Of a DNA stretch of 64,000 nt, positions 1-8,840 are shown in pieces (the stretch's first letter is position 1; each line of letters starts with the position of its first letter). The stretch lies in the NCBI GenBank assembly GCA_028681335.1, contig JAQUIT010000014.1, forward strand, positions 1 to 64,000. Direction: 5' to 3'. Position numbers and translations under genes: made by a program. The stretch comes from Desulfuromonadaceae bacterium (GTDB taxonomy: Bacteria; Desulfobacterota; Desulfuromonadia; Geobacterales; Pseudopelobacteraceae). Under the pieces are notes generated by a model. It made no database searches. It was not told where the DNA came from and saw only the letters and a list, made by a program, of their open reading frames with translations.

Positions 1-29
1 AGACTAATTCGTAGCAAGGGAGAGTCATT

Positions 30-743
30 TTGAAAAAGAAACTGGACATGTTGGAAGAGTTGCAGGAGGTTGATCAGCTGATAGACACCCTCAAGGCCAG
101 CCAGAGCGGTTTGCAGGCCGAGTTGAGTGGGATTAACCAGGGGGTGGACGCTGCCAGAGAGGAAGTTGAAGCAATTGAGGCCCGGTTGGCTCAGTGCGAA
201 GCGGAAAAGAGCGGAATGGAATCTACGCATGCAGCTGAGCTGGAAAACATCTCCAGGTCCGAAACAAACATGAAGGAAATCAAAACCAACAAAGAGTTTC
301 AGGCAATCGGTCGCGAGATTACTGCGGCCAGAAAGCAGTTGACGGATATTGAAGAGCAACTGCTGCAGAAGATTAGCTTGATCGAAGAACTCTCTTCAGA
401 ACTCGCTGCAAAGAAGGGACGTTGTGCTGAGCTTACTGAGAACTCTGCACAGCGTATTGTGGAAAAACAGGCTGAAATAGATAAGATTCAATCGGATATT
501 AATGCTGATATTGAACGCCGTGAGAGCGTGGCCAAAGAGATGCCTGCCAGCCTGGTAAAAAAGTTCACAATTTTGCGTGAACAGCGCCGTGGTCGGGCTC
601 TTGCAATTGCCCGGGACGGCTATTGCATGGGATGCAATATGCATTTGCCGCCGCAGTTGTATAATAATCTGTACAAGTATGAGGAACTGCTGACCTGTCC
701 TCACTGCCAGCGAATCCTGATTCTCAAATTACAGCAGCAGTAA
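30..743 (+). CDS. Coiled-coil protein with C-terminal zinc ribbon
   Basis: 237 residues. About residues 5-170 are heptad-rich and charged, forming a long coiled coil. The C-terminus has two CxxC pairs (C199/C202 and C223/C226) spaced as a zinc ribbon, the architecture of the zf-RING_7/C4-type zinc-ribbon family found widely in bacteria next to rnpB or Nif3-like genes. The start is TTG, with GGGAG about 6 bases upstream. Family function is not firmly established; nucleic-acid binding is often suggested. It is followed by a hairpin and then RNase P RNA. The family call is good, the cellular role unknown. Confidence 0.85.
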   Translation: MKKKLDMLEELQEVDQLIDTLKASQSGLQAELSGINQGVDAAREEVEAIEARLAQCEAEKSGMESTHAAELENISRSETNMKEIKTNKEFQAIGREITAARKQLTDIEEQLLQKISLIEELSSELAAKKGRCAELTENSAQRIVEKQAEIDKIQSDINADIERRESVAKEMPASLVKKFTILREQRRGRALAIARDGYCMGCNMHLPPQLYNNLYKYEELLTCPHCQRILILKLQQQ

Positions 744-760
744 TTAGTTGTTCGGTTACG

Positions 761-800
761 GCCCGGCATAATGCGCCATAAGTTATTCTGCCGGGCGTTT
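761..800 (+). terminator. Hairpin between zinc-ribbon gene and rnpB
   Basis: Perfect 8-bp stem GCCCGGCA (761-768) with TGCCGGGC (789-796), followed only by GTTTG, so termination is likely weak. It ends about 10 bases before the RNase P RNA 5' end. No convincing separate promoter for rnpB could be read in this gap; rnpB may be released from a longer transcript. Confidence 0.5.
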
Positions 801-805
801 GAATT

Positions 806-1177
806 GGTTGAAGTAGTCCAGATGGCCGCTGCCGGTTTATCCGGTGGAGGAAAGTCCGGGCTCCATAGGGCGTGACGCTGGATAACGTCCAGCGGGGGTG
901 ACCCCAGGGAAAAGTGCCACAGAGAGAAGTCCGCCTGCCTTGGCAGGTAAGGGTGAAAGGGTGAGGTAAGAGCTCACCGGGTCTGACGGTGACGTCAGAT
1001 GCCAGGTAAACCCCGTCAGGAGCAAGACCAAATAGGGAGGCGTTAAGGGCGGCCCGCCCGTGCCTCCGGGTTGGTTGCTTGAGGGTGTCGGTAACGGCAT
1101 ACCCAGATGAATGACCATCGCCCGGGAAGGGGTAACCCGACCCGGGAACAGAACCCGGCTTACGGACTGCTTCAACC
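806..1177 (+). ncRNA. rnpB: RNase P RNA, bacterial class A
   Basis: Catalytic RNA that cleaves the 5' leader from tRNA precursors. The 5' segment at 806-819 pairs with the 3' segment at 1164-1177 (ggactgcttcaacc) to form helix P1. The conserved core GAGGAAAGTCCGGGCTC near 845-861 and the 3' core with ACCCGGCTTA near 1153 together form P4. Length of about 372 nt is normal for class A. Reading frames across this region are artefacts of the structured RNA. Ends are placed by the P1 pairing and could be off by a few bases. Confidence 0.96.
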
Positions 1178-1222
1178 AGTATTACCAGTTAGACAAACCC
1201 GGAAGATCACGTTAGGATTTAT

Positions 1223-1735
1223 GTGGATGATCAGCAGCTTTGGAGTCTCGGTGATATACGTCTGAAAGCCCTTCTTGCGAATCTTTCGTTCGAGGGCCGA
1301 ATCGTATTAACAGATCTGTTGTCCGGCTACCGGAAGGCAAAGGAGTCGCTTGCAGCAGTTGTCGCAGCTGTCGATGCTGCGGCTGTATGCCGTGAGTGTG
1401 AGGGGCAGTGTTGTCAGAACGGCAAATACCGGATGAGTGTGCTTGATGCTCTGGCCCGAGTCGTAGCCCAAACTCCAACTTCGGCGGATTTTGCCCAGAA
1501 ACCGGTCTGCCCGTATGGAGATGAAACAGGTTGCACCATGGAGCCGGGATTGCGTCCCGCTGACTGTGTTTTATTTATTTGTGACGCGATTGACCAGAGG
1601 CTGTCACCGCAGGCAAGGTCGATCTTGGTTACGCAGGAACAGTGTCTGCGCGAATGTATTCAGCAGGCCTCAAGCATGACAGGTGAACAGATGGCGATTC
1701 CATTGCTGCTCTGGGCGGAACACGGTGGTAAATGA
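1223..1735 (+). CDS. Cysteine-cluster protein, YkgJ-like motif
   Basis: 170 residues, GTG start. The central part has a CxxCxxxCC cluster (CRECEGQCC, about residues 56-64) and further cysteines around PVCPYG, GCTM, ADC and FIC. This arrangement resembles the Fe-S/zinc-binding cysteine clusters of the YkgJ family (PF03692), but the match is by motif only. No signal peptide or membrane segment is evident, so it is probably cytoplasmic. It lies 45 bases after rnpB and 30 bases before the next gene. Function unknown; metal binding is inferred from the cysteines. Confidence 0.7.
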   Translation: MDDQQLWSLGDIRLKALLANLSFEGRIVLTDLLSGYRKAKESLAAVVAAVDAAAVCRECEGQCCQNGKYRMSVLDALARVVAQTPTSADFAQKPVCPYGDETGCTMEPGLRPADCVLFICDAIDQRLSPQARSILVTQEQCLRECIQQASSMTGEQMAIPLLLWAEHGGK

Positions 1736-1765
1736 ACCCAAATCAAAGGTGCAAAGGCAGATATA

Positions 1766-2110
1766 ATGGCGACAATTAATGATCTTGTACTGATTCACGT
1801 AGACAACAAGCCGGGCTTCTACGCCCGTGTTGAAGAGATCCTCCCCGACGCCAAGCAGGGCTGGTGGCAGGTGAAATTACTGGTTCTTACTTTTCCGCTC
1901 CAGGTTTTTACATGGATTCTTGACGATTTTCAGATTGAAGGGACCGACTTCACTATGGGGGGGACACCGTTACGTTTGGAGCCGGTAGTCTCGCCCGTTG
2001 AACTGGAGACGTCCGAGAAGGAAAGTGCTGACAAGGAGCTTGCGCAAAAGTCGCGCCAGGAGGGTGGTGCCGCCAAGGTCATTTCCTTGCAGGATCGCCG
2101 TAAAAAATAG
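1766..2110 (+). CDS. Conserved hypothetical protein
   Basis: 114 residues. No family recognised with confidence. About residues 1-78 look like a compact beta-rich fold (alternating hydrophobics, several Trp/Phe), followed by an acidic then basic, Ala/Lys-rich tail ending in RRKK. No signal sequence. It follows the cysteine-cluster gene by 30 bases and probably shares its transcript; a strong terminator follows 31 bases after the stop. The coding call rests on its position and composition. Confidence 0.65.
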   Translation: MATINDLVLIHVDNKPGFYARVEEILPDAKQGWWQVKLLVLTFPLQVFTWILDDFQIEGTDFTMGGTPLRLEPVVSPVELETSEKESADKELAQKSRQEGGAAKVISLQDRRKK

Positions 2111-2140
2111 GTCAGATCATATATTGTCAATTGCCGCAAC

Positions 2141-2177
2141 AAGAGGGCCCCTCCTGATTGACAGGAAGGGCCCTCTT
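2141..2177. terminator. Bidirectional terminator between convergent genes
   Basis: Long stem with arms AAGAGGGCCC... and ...GGGCCCTCTT, with CTCCTG pairing CAGGA inside, a short ATTG loop and a pyrimidine-rich tail. It sits between the stop of the 114-residue protein and the stop of the OmpA-like gene, serving both strands. Confidence 0.85.
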
Positions 2178-2200
2178 CTCTTCTCTTTATGAGACTCTCT

Positions 2201-3517
2201 TTATTGGCAGGTAAAAACAGCTTCCGTGCGTCTGTTTTTTGCCTTGCCGGCTGCAGTTTTGTTGGATGCAACAGGCTTTGCTGAGCCATACCCCTTTGCG
2301 GAAATGCGGCTGCCTTCGATCCCGAACTTTTTGATAATATAGTTACGCACACTTTCAGCGCGGGCTTGTGACAGTTTCAGGTTCAATTGCTTGCTACCGG
2401 CGGCGTCGGTATGTCCTTCAATCGTTCCTTTTGAATTAGGGAACTCTTTCAGGAAGTTACCAAGTTTGTCAAGTTCTTCGTAGTAGTTTGCCTTTATATC
2501 TGCTTTGTTTGTGTCAAATGCAATCGCGATAACAGCAGGTTTATCGCAGAACCGTACCGCCGCTTCCAGAGCGCAGCCCTTTGCGTCAACAGCTGTCCCT
2601 GCAGTGGTTGTGGGGCACTTGTCAAGATAATCAGGAACGCCATCATTGTCAGAGTCAAGAGGGCATCCGTCAGCATTCACCGCTGCTCCAGCCGGGGTTG
2701 CCGGGCATTTGTCGAGATAGTCGGCAACGCCATCATTGTCAGAGTCAACGGGGCATCCCTGAGCGTCAACGGTAACGCCGGCAGGTGTCCCGGGGCATTT
2801 GTCCATGGTGTCGACAACACTGTCCAGGTCAGAATCCACAGGAGCAGCCAGGACAGCGACAGGTTCCGCTGCGGCTTTGACCGGTTCCGCAACGGCTTCT
2901 TCTACAGGTGCAGGCTTTGCGGCAGGTGCAGGCTCTGCAGCGGGTTCAGGCGTGGATGCAACCGGCTTCATTGCCGGCTTGGTTCCGCCAAACTGGAAAT
3001 AGGCACCGAGTGTATATTCCATATCATTGTAAGTTCCGGAGTCATATCTATAAATGATGTGCCGGAGATCGCCACGAAGGGCAATGTCATCAGTTACAAA
3101 ATATTTGGCACCCACACCGTAATCAAAGGCGCCGTGGGTGTCGTTGTTGACGCCGTTACCATCAAGCTTGACACCTGAAAACCCGGCGGCAAGATAAGGG
3201 ACAAGGGCATTGTCCGGGAAAAAGTGGTAGAGTGCCTGACCGCCGAAGCGTTGCATGGTAATGTCTTTTGTCGGTCCGGATTTAGCGTCAGTCTCTGTAG
3301 CATAATCGTACAGGGCTTCAATCCCGATGTGTTTGGTAACGTTGTACCCGGCACGGAGTCCAAGTAAAAATGTTGAGTCAAGAGTCTCGCCGCCATCAAA
3401 AACATAACCGCCAATGAGCGGTGTTACTGTAAAACTTCCCTCTTTGACTGCACCGAATGCCGCTGACGTTGACATGATCAGGCAGGCTGCCAAAATGCCT
3501 CCAATGCGTTTCTTCAT
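2201..3517 (-). CDS. OmpA-family outer-membrane protein with TSP3-type repeats
   Basis: 438 residues. Order: signal peptide (1-22), N-terminal beta-barrel (about 25-178) ending in aromatic-rich GAYFQFGG, a Pro/Ala/Glu linker (183-225), three 30-residue calcium-type repeats of the form DSDxDxVxDxxDxCPxTPAG (228-317), then an OmpA C-terminal peptidoglycan-binding domain (about 325-438) with the typical IEGHTD motif. The family anchors the outer membrane to the cell wall. The start was moved to the ATG at 3517 because it has GGAGG upstream and a clean signal peptide directly after it; the longer reading frame adds residues not resembling an export signal. Strongly divergent from hemB, with about 235 bases between. 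Confidence 0.92.
   Translation of the reverse strand: MKKRIGGILAACLIMSTSAAFGAVKEGSFTVTPLIGGYVFDGGETLDSTFLLGLRAGYNVTKHIGIEALYDYATETDAKSGPTKDITMQRFGGQALYHFFPDNALVPYLAAGFSGVKLDGNGVNNDTHGAFDYGVGAKYFVTDDIALRGDLRHIIYRYDSGTYNDMEYTLGAYFQFGGTKPAMKPVASTPEPAAEPAPAAKPAPVEEAVAEPVKAAAEPVAVLAAPVDSDLDSVVDTMDKCPGTPAGVTVDAQGCPVDSDNDGVADYLDKCPATPAGAAVNADGCPLDSDNDGVPDYLDKCPTTTAGTAVDAKGCALEAAVRFCDKPAVIAIAFDTNKADIKANYYEELDKLGNFLKEFPNSKGTIEGHTDAAGSKQLNLKLSQARAESVRNYIIKKFGIEGSRISAKGYGSAKPVASNKTAAGKAKNRRTEAVFTCQ
2567..2836 (-). repeat. Three tandem 90-bp units encoding TSP3-like repeats
   Basis: Three adjacent 90-bp units within the OmpA-like gene, each encoding one 30-residue Asp-rich repeat with a CP(G/A/T)T signature. 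The central two are most alike at DNA level, which marks recent duplication and a possible site of length variation. Confidence 0.8.
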
Positions 3518-3753
3518 CGATGTTTCCTCCTTGAAATTGTGCTTGTGGGCAATTGTTATCATATTAGTCCCATTAGCTGCAAACTAATATAGCTGCTGCA
3601 TGCACCACAGGTATAAAAAAATAGCATATAATATTCTGGGCGCAAGAGGGTAAGGGGGAAAATCTTGCAATTTATTTTAGGCTGCATTACTCTCTGACCT
3701 AGAAACCTCGGTGTTTGCAACGCGCATATGCCGTATATCAAGGAGGCTCAAGC

Positions 3754-4728
3754 ATGTTTTTTCCTCAATTTCGTGCCCGTAGGATCAGGGGCAATGAAAC
3801 CTTTCGCCGGATGGTTTGTGAAACATCCGTCTCGGTTAATGACCTTGTGTACCCAATGTTCTCAGCCTTTGGCAGTGGAATAAGAAAAGAAATTTCCTCC
3901 ATGCCTGGCATTTACCAGCAATCCATAGAGCATATTGTTGCTGAAGCAAAAGAGGTGAGGGCCCTGGGGATTCCGGCCGTGCTACTGTTTGGTATCCCCG
4001 AAGCCAAGGATGCGGTCGGTAGTGATGCTTATTCCGATACCGGCATCATACAAGAAACTATTCGGGCTCTGAAAAAAGATGTGCCCGGACTTGCAGTCAT
4101 CACCGATGTCTGCATGTGTGAATATACCGATCACGGCCACTGCGGCATCATAAAAAACGGTGATGTCGATAATGATTCAACCTTGGAACTTCTGGCACGT
4201 GAGGCTCTCTCACATGTTCAGGCAGGGGCTGATATGGTGGCCCCGTCCGATATGATGGATGGGCGGGTGGGAGCCATACGTGAAATGCTGGACGAGAACG
4301 GTTATGATGCAATACCGATTATGAGCTATGCGGTCAAATATGCATCGGGCTATTACGGCCCGTTTCGCGAAGCCGCTGAATCCACGCCGCAGTTCGGCGA
4401 CCGCCGCAGCTATCAGATGGATCCTGCCAACCGTCGTGAGGCGCTACGCGAAGCGGCCTCAGATATTGAAGAGGGGGCTGATATCATCATGGTAAAGCCA
4501 GGCTTGCCGTACCTTGATATTTTGCGCGATCTGCGCAACGAGTACGATCTGCCGCTGGCGGTATACAATGTTTCGGGAGAATACAGCATGGTCAAGGGGG
4601 CTGCCGAACGGGGGTGGATAGATGAGGAACGGGTGGTGCTGGAAACCATGACCTCTTTTAAGCGGGCCGGAGCTGATATTATCATAACCTATCATGCCAA
4701 AGATGTCGCGAGATGGCTAGCCAGATAA
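3754..4728 (+). CDS. hemB: Delta-aminolevulinic acid dehydratase (porphobilinogen synthase)
   Basis: 324 residues. Condenses two 5-aminolevulinate molecules to porphobilinogen, the second committed step of tetrapyrrole synthesis (haem, sirohaem, cobalamin). The two Schiff-base lysines are visible: K195 in SYAVKYAS and K248 in IIMVKPG. The cysteine/histidine metal site [14 protein letters not shown] (119-131, C120/C122/C130) marks the zinc-dependent type. The ATG at 3754 has AAGGAGG 8 bases upstream, so the longer frame beginning at 3715 is not used. It supplies precursor for the cobalamin and haem genes elsewhere in the window. Apparently transcribed alone. Confidence 0.97.
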   Translation: MFFPQFRARRIRGNETFRRMVCETSVSVNDLVYPMFSAFGSGIRKEISSMPGIYQQSIEHIVAEAKEVRALGIPAVLLFGIPEAKDAVGSDAYSDTGIIQETIRALKKDVPGLAVITDVCMCEYTDHGHCGIIKNGDVDNDSTLELLAREALSHVQAGADMVAPSDMMDGRVGAIREMLDENGYDAIPIMSYAVKYASGYYGPFREAAESTPQFGDRRSYQMDPANRREALREAASDIEEGADIIMVKPGLPYLDILRDLRNEYDLPLAVYNVSGEYSMVKGAAERGWIDEERVVLETMTSFKRAGADIIITYHAKDVARWLAR

Positions 4729-4773
4729 GCTAGCTGCCCCGGTGGGACCTCTTACTCTTTAAGGGTTTGTTGT

Positions 4774-5655
4774 TCACAGTTGTGTTGGCGGCCTGTCCAG
4801 ATAGCGTGGCAGGCTGCCGCGCACTTCAACAGTCGGACCATCCTCCAGCTCTTCTGATTCTCCACTGTCTTCGCCATACTCGTCATCTCCTGCTGCCCAG
4901 GCATACAGCTTTTCCGAGTCTAACAGAACAGGCTTTTGCGGTGCGCCAAAGACCCGTTTCTGCATCTTTTCGTCAAAGAGGCCAATGCAGCCGTGTGAGG
5001 CCGGCCGTCCCGGCAGGTCGCGGGCGTGGAGCCAATAGGAGACGTTGTCCGATCCGACGTGAAAGCGGAGTGCGTTATCCATCGGGTACTGCTCCTCATC
5101 GTTAGCGGTTTTATAGAGCGAAGAGGTGTGATTTATGTGGCGGGTGAAGATCCTGAAAATCCCGGTGGGAGTTTCGGTGGTCTCTTTTCCGGTTGCCGCC
5201 GGCGTTGAGAAGGCCAGTTTGCCATGTTCATAGGCGCCTAACCACTGCTCGGTTATATCAACGAGGATATACTTGTCATGGCGAGCGGCCGGCTGGTAGA
5301 AAAGTGGCAATGGCGTGTAGGTGCGGATGTCTGCAATGTTGTCCGGAGCTTTAATTGTCATGCCAGGATAAACATGACGGCGGTCAACCCTGTTAAAGCG
5401 AGCGACAAGAACCCAGTCTGCCCCATAAAGTGATTCAAGTGACTGCTGTGGCTGTATGAACTGGGCATGCCATTTTATGTTCCTGAGGCTTGGATACTCT
5501 ACCCGCGAGAGATCTTCTCTGGCTTTATCCTCAGGGGATGCGGCCGGGACATCGGTAAGGGTTGGTGAGCGGAGAATCGTGAAGCCGACAAGCATGGTGG
5601 TGAACAGTGTTATCAGAACTATTTTGTGTGAAAACCGCATACGGCTATAGCGCAT
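4774..5655 (-). CDS. L,D-transpeptidase (YkuD) with LysM-like segment
   Basis: 293 residues from the ATG at 5655. An N-terminal membrane anchor or signal (about 11-28) is followed by a LysM-like peptidoglycan-binding stretch (65-103, with VYPGMTIKAP) and a YkuD catalytic domain (about 127-240). The catalytic signature is ASHGCIGLFD, with H221 and C223. Such enzymes form 3-3 cross-links in peptidoglycan or attach proteins to it. A Glu/Asp-rich tail follows. The start is uncertain: a TTG at 5727 opens the longest frame and ATGs at 5655 and 5640 also fit; none has a strong ribosome site. Monocistronic, convergent with hemB. Confidence 0.88.
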   Translation of the reverse strand: MRYSRMRFSHKIVLITLFTTMLVGFTILRSPTLTDVPAASPEDKAREDLSRVEYPSLRNIKWHAQFIQPQQSLESLYGADWVLVARFNRVDRRHVYPGMTIKAPDNIADIRTYTPLPLFYQPAARHDKYILVDITEQWLGAYEHGKLAFSTPAATGKETTETPTGIFRIFTRHINHTSSLYKTANDEEQYPMDNALRFHVGSDNVSYWLHARDLPGRPASHGCIGLFDEKMQKRVFGAPQKPVLLDSEKLYAWAAGDDEYGEDSGESEELEDGPTVEVRGSLPRYLDRPPTQL

Positions 5656-5818
5656 ACAGGAGTGCCCTCGCAAGAGTAGTAATGTATGGTGACCAGACAT
5701 CATAGTCATTTGTTGGCCACTATTCAACCGTTGTCATCATCTGTTTGAAAATTTGTGGCACCAACGGGGAACAGGTGTTACGTTGCCGACATGAGACTAT
5801 TAACTGCAATATACGGAG

Positions 5819-6895
5819 ATGAGAGTGGAAGATATTTATCAGAAACGCGTACTTAATCAGTTCGCCAGCGATAATTATGCCGGTATCTGCCCAGAGGCGC
5901 TGCAGGCAATGCAGGATGCGAACGCAGGTTTCGTCTCGTCATATGGTGATGACATCTGGACCGAGCGTGCCTGCCAACATCTGCGTCAGGTGTTTGAGAC
6001 GGAGTGTCAGGTTTTCTTCGTTTTTAACGGCACCGCGGCGAATTCACTTGCTTTGGCATCTCTGTGCCGTTCGTACCACAGTGTCGTCTGTCATGAGCTG
6101 GCTCATGTGGAGACTGACGAGTGTGGTGCGCCGGAGTTCTTTTCAAACGGCACCAAACTTCTGCATGTGAACGGCCAAGGGGGAAAGCTTGATCTGGGTG
6201 AGGTCGAACGGACTATTACCCGTCGCAGTGACATCCATTATCCGCGTCCAAAGGTTCTGAGTCTGACTCAAGCAACAGAAGTCGGCACCGTGTATACGCC
6301 AGATGAAATCAGGGCTACCAGCGAACTGGCCAAGCGCTATGGCATGAGGGTACACATGGATGGTGCCCGTTTTGCCAATGCTGTCGTTTCGCTCGATGTT
6401 GCTCCTGCGGAGGTAACCTGGCGGGCGGGCGTTGACGTGCTTTGTCTGGGAGGGGCTAAAAACGGCATGGCTATTGGTGAAGCGGTTGTGTTTTTTGACC
6501 GTGAACTTGCCAATGAATTCGACTATCGCTGCAAGCAAGCCGGCCAGCTTGCATCCAAAATGCGCTTTATTTCGGCCCCCTGGATCGGAATGCTTGAAGG
6601 CGGCGCATGGCTCAGAAATGCCCGGCATGCAAACGCCTGTGCTGCGATGTTGGAACAGCATCTGGCCGTAATCAATGGTGTGCGTATCATGTATCCGCGC
6701 CAGGCTAACTCGGTGTTTGTAGAGATGCCGGAAGCTGTTGCCGCCACTCTCCGCACCGCCGGGTGGAACTTTTATTCTTTTATCGGCTCGGGAGGGGCAC
6801 GCTTCATGTGCTCGTGGCAGACAACTGAGCATGATGTCCTGCAGCTTGTTGAGGCGGTGCAGGCGGCCGTTGCTTCCTCTTCTTTGTTTGACTGA
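5819..6895 (+). CDS. ltaE: Low-specificity threonine aldolase (PLP-dependent)
   Basis: 358 residues. Cleaves threonine (and related beta-hydroxy amino acids) to glycine and acetaldehyde in the cytoplasm. Fold-type I PLP features are visible: D181 in VHMDGARFAN, which contacts the pyridine nitrogen, and K214 in LGGAKNGMAIG, the Schiff-base lysine. The length fits the beta-eliminating lyase/threonine aldolase family. ATG start with ACGGAG just upstream. A 52-residue gene follows after 18 bases, probably on the same transcript. Substrate preference cannot be read from sequence. Confidence 0.9.
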   Translation: MRVEDIYQKRVLNQFASDNYAGICPEALQAMQDANAGFVSSYGDDIWTERACQHLRQVFETECQVFFVFNGTAANSLALASLCRSYHSVVCHELAHVETDECGAPEFFSNGTKLLHVNGQGGKLDLGEVERTITRRSDIHYPRPKVLSLTQATEVGTVYTPDEIRATSELAKRYGMRVHMDGARFANAVVSLDVAPAEVTWRAGVDVLCLGGAKNGMAIGEAVVFFDRELANEFDYRCKQAGQLASKMRFISAPWIGMLEGGAWLRNARHANACAAMLEQHLAVINGVRIMYPRQANSVFVEMPEAVAATLRTAGWNFYSFIGSGGARFMCSWQTTEHDVLQLVEAVQAAVASSSLFD

Positions 6896-6913
6896 AACAC
6901 ACGGAGGTTTTTT

Positions 6914-7072
6914 ATGATTAAAACAGCAACATTTGAAGCCTTGTTACATGATGCGGTGCCGGATGGCCAGGGAGGCTACCATTTTACCCTGGAGGGAAAA
7001 GTTTACCATCTGCAGGACAAGGATGAGGTGCGGGCAATAGCGGAAAAACATGGCTATATAATTATTTATTGA
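6914..7072 (+). CDS. Small protein, 52 residues
   Basis: Short reading frame starting MIKTATFEALLH and ending HGYIIIY. A strong Shine-Dalgarno ACGGAGG lies 6 bases before the ATG. It follows the threonine aldolase stop by 18 bases, so probably co-transcribed. No membrane segment, signal or known motif was recognised; the charged middle (DKDEVRAIAEKHG) suggests a helix. Function unknown. Confidence 0.65.
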   Translation: MIKTATFEALLHDAVPDGQGGYHFTLEGKVYHLQDKDEVRAIAEKHGYIIIY

Positions 7073-7161
7073 TTAATGGAGCGGTTGTCAGAAAAGGGGT
7101 GCCTTTGCGTTTGCGGGGCGTCCTTTGGTGGTTTTTGGGCTCTATTACTACGGCATAGATG

Positions 7162-7638
7162 CTATTTGCCAAGTGCCTCTTCAATCCTCGCTCGATCAAA
7201 CCCTTCGATAACTCTGCCATTGATCATAAAGGTCGGCGTGGAATCTATTTTGTGTTTTTTGGCGATCTCAAGTTGCTCTTCCTGGAGTTTTATTCCGCTG
7301 GGCGTCGTCTTGAAGCTGGTCGCTCTGTCAAGGGAACCGGACATGATCATGTGATAGGCAGCAGCTTTGTCCTGCTGTGACAGCGCATGCTGGGCTTTCA
7401 CTTTCGCTTTGGGATGGTATGGGAGGGGGAAAAAAAAGACGTGGCGGGTGACATCACTGCGCCCGTCAAAATATTTGGAGGCTTTACGGCAATAAGGACA
7501 GTCAGGGTCGGTAAACTCAATGACTGTTTTGGGGCCGTTTCCGATAGTGATTGATTTGTCAAAATCAATAGTGGTTGCATCGGCCGTTTTGTAGGTTGCA
7601 ATAACCATGAACAGCAGTATCAACACCATATTTTTCAT
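7162..7638 (-). CDS. Exported thioredoxin-fold thiol:disulfide protein (DsbC/DsbG-like)
   Basis: 158 residues. Signal peptide at 1-21, then a thioredoxin-fold domain with active-site C47-P-Y-C50 (DPDCPYCRK) and a cis-proline loop STPTFMING near the end. The CPYC sequence and the FTDPDCPYC context match the DsbC/DsbG group, but the protein lacks the DsbC dimerisation domain, so it is a short single-domain form. Likely acts in the periplasm in disulfide exchange. Start ATG at 7638 with GGGGG upstream. It is 17 bases after the stop of the receiver-kinase and may share its transcript. Confidence 0.85.
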   Translation of the reverse strand: MKNMVLILLFMVIATYKTADATTIDFDKSITIGNGPKTVIEFTDPDCPYCRKASKYFDGRSDVTRHVFFFPLPYHPKAKVKAQHALSQQDKAAAYHMIMSGSLDRATSFKTTPSGIKLQEEQLEIAKKHKIDSTPTFMINGRVIEGFDRARIEEALGK

Positions 7639-7655
7639 TTTGTCCCCCGTTTTAA

Positions 7656-8840
7656 CTAACTTCGGCAGTTGCCGTTGTCTGGACGGCAGGGTAAAAGGAT
7701 GACAAATTTGCTCCCCTGCCCGGCTTCACACTCAGCCCAGATCATACCGTGAAAACTCTCAACCGCCAGTTTGCAATACGCAAGGCCAAGCCCGGCTCCG
7801 CCCCGTTCACGCTCTGTTCTTTGCGTGAGCTGTGTGTACCGGTCAAAGATGCGATCCAATTCGTCCTGCGGGATGCCGTTACCGGTGTCACTAACAGCAA
7901 GTCTGACAAAACAGCTGTTTTTAAGGAAATCCGGAGGAATGGCAGCATATTCCGGGATACGCAGCGTCGGTGCCTCCATATCAGAAATGCACCGGCAGGA
8001 AACGCTTATCTTACCGCCCTCCGGTGTGAATTTGAGGGCGTTGCCAAGCAGATTTCCGAGTACTCTGGTAAATGAGTTCTTGTCAACATCTATAGTGGAA
8101 GTGGCAGCCTCTAAGTCGACTGACAATTCAATGCCGTCATGTATGGCCGGTCTGGTGAATTGATTGGTAATTCTGCTAATGAGTTCATGCGCGTTGTAGG
8201 GATGAACCGCCATCTGGATCTTTCCGGCTTCGAACTTTCTGATGTCAAGAAGGTTGTCAATCATGGTGACTACTTCATTGCAACTGTCGATAGCCGACTG
8301 TAGATACTCGGTCTGCTCCTCATTAATAACGCCGAGACAACCTTCTCGAATAATATCTATTGACCCTATTACGGCGGTTAACGGGTTTTTCATGTCATGA
8401 GAAAGCATCAGGATAAAGTCTTCCTTCTCCTGCTGTAATTGCTTTTTTTCTGCGCGTTCCCGGCGGTGCGTGCGTGCGCGCTCGATCCTCTGCAGCATAT
8501 CCGCGAGGGCAAACGGTTTGGAAAGATAATCTTCTGCACCGTTTTTCATGCACTCCACAGCAAGTTCTTCGCTGCCGTGCCCGCTCATCATGATAACCGC
8601 GGCGTCACTGCCTGCTTCATGAAGGCGCTTCAGGACCGTTACGCCATTGAGTCCTGGCATGTTGATGTCAAGCAGCACAACGGTATGATCTTTTTCGGTC
8701 AGCAGCATATCAAGCGCAACGGAGCCGTTGGTTGCCAGTGTGGCAGCATATCCTTCGCTCGCCAGATACATTTTCAGAGACTGGCCAATCTCCTCCTCAT
8801 CATCAACAATTAAAATTTTATCTGGTTTATGTGCTAGCAT
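7656..8840 (-). CDS. Receiver-histidine kinase hybrid (REC at N-terminus)
   Basis: 394 residues, soluble. An N-terminal receiver domain (about 8-125) has the acidic pair DD near 13-14, phosphoacceptor D58 in LLDINMPG and K108. A HisKA dimerisation domain follows with phospho-His H148 in LSHDMKNPL, then a HATPase domain with the N-box ([14 protein letters not shown]) and G1 box (VSDTGNGIP). There is no membrane segment or sensor domain, so input probably arrives by phosphotransfer to the receiver from another kinase. It overlaps ispD by 7 bases, indicating translational coupling. Target unknown. Confidence 0.93.
   Translation of the reverse strand: MLAHKPDKILIVDDEEEIGQSLKMYLASEGYAATLATNGSVALDMLLTEKDHTVVLLDINMPGLNGVTVLKRLHEAGSDAAVIMMSGHGSEELAVECMKNGAEDYLSKPFALADMLQRIERARTHRRERAEKKQLQQEKEDFILMLSHDMKNPLTAVIGSIDIIREGCLGVINEEQTEYLQSAIDSCNEVVTMIDNLLDIRKFEAGKIQMAVHPYNAHELISRITNQFTRPAIHDGIELSVDLEAATSTIDVDKNSFTRVLGNLLGNALKFTPEGGKISVSCRCISDMEAPTLRIPEYAAIPPDFLKNSCFVRLAVSDTGNGIPQDELDRIFDRYTQLTQRTERERGGAGLGLAYCKLAVESFHGMIWAECEAGQGSKFVILLPCRPDNGNCRS

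Noticed and set aside
837..1175. Minus-strand reading frame of 112 residues
   Set aside because: Lies wholly within RNase P RNA; open frame is a by-product of GC-rich structure.
3600..3753. Divergent promoters between the OmpA-like gene and hemB
   Set aside because: A TATAAT occurs at 3627-3632 but no matching -35 at proper spacing; too weak to annotate.
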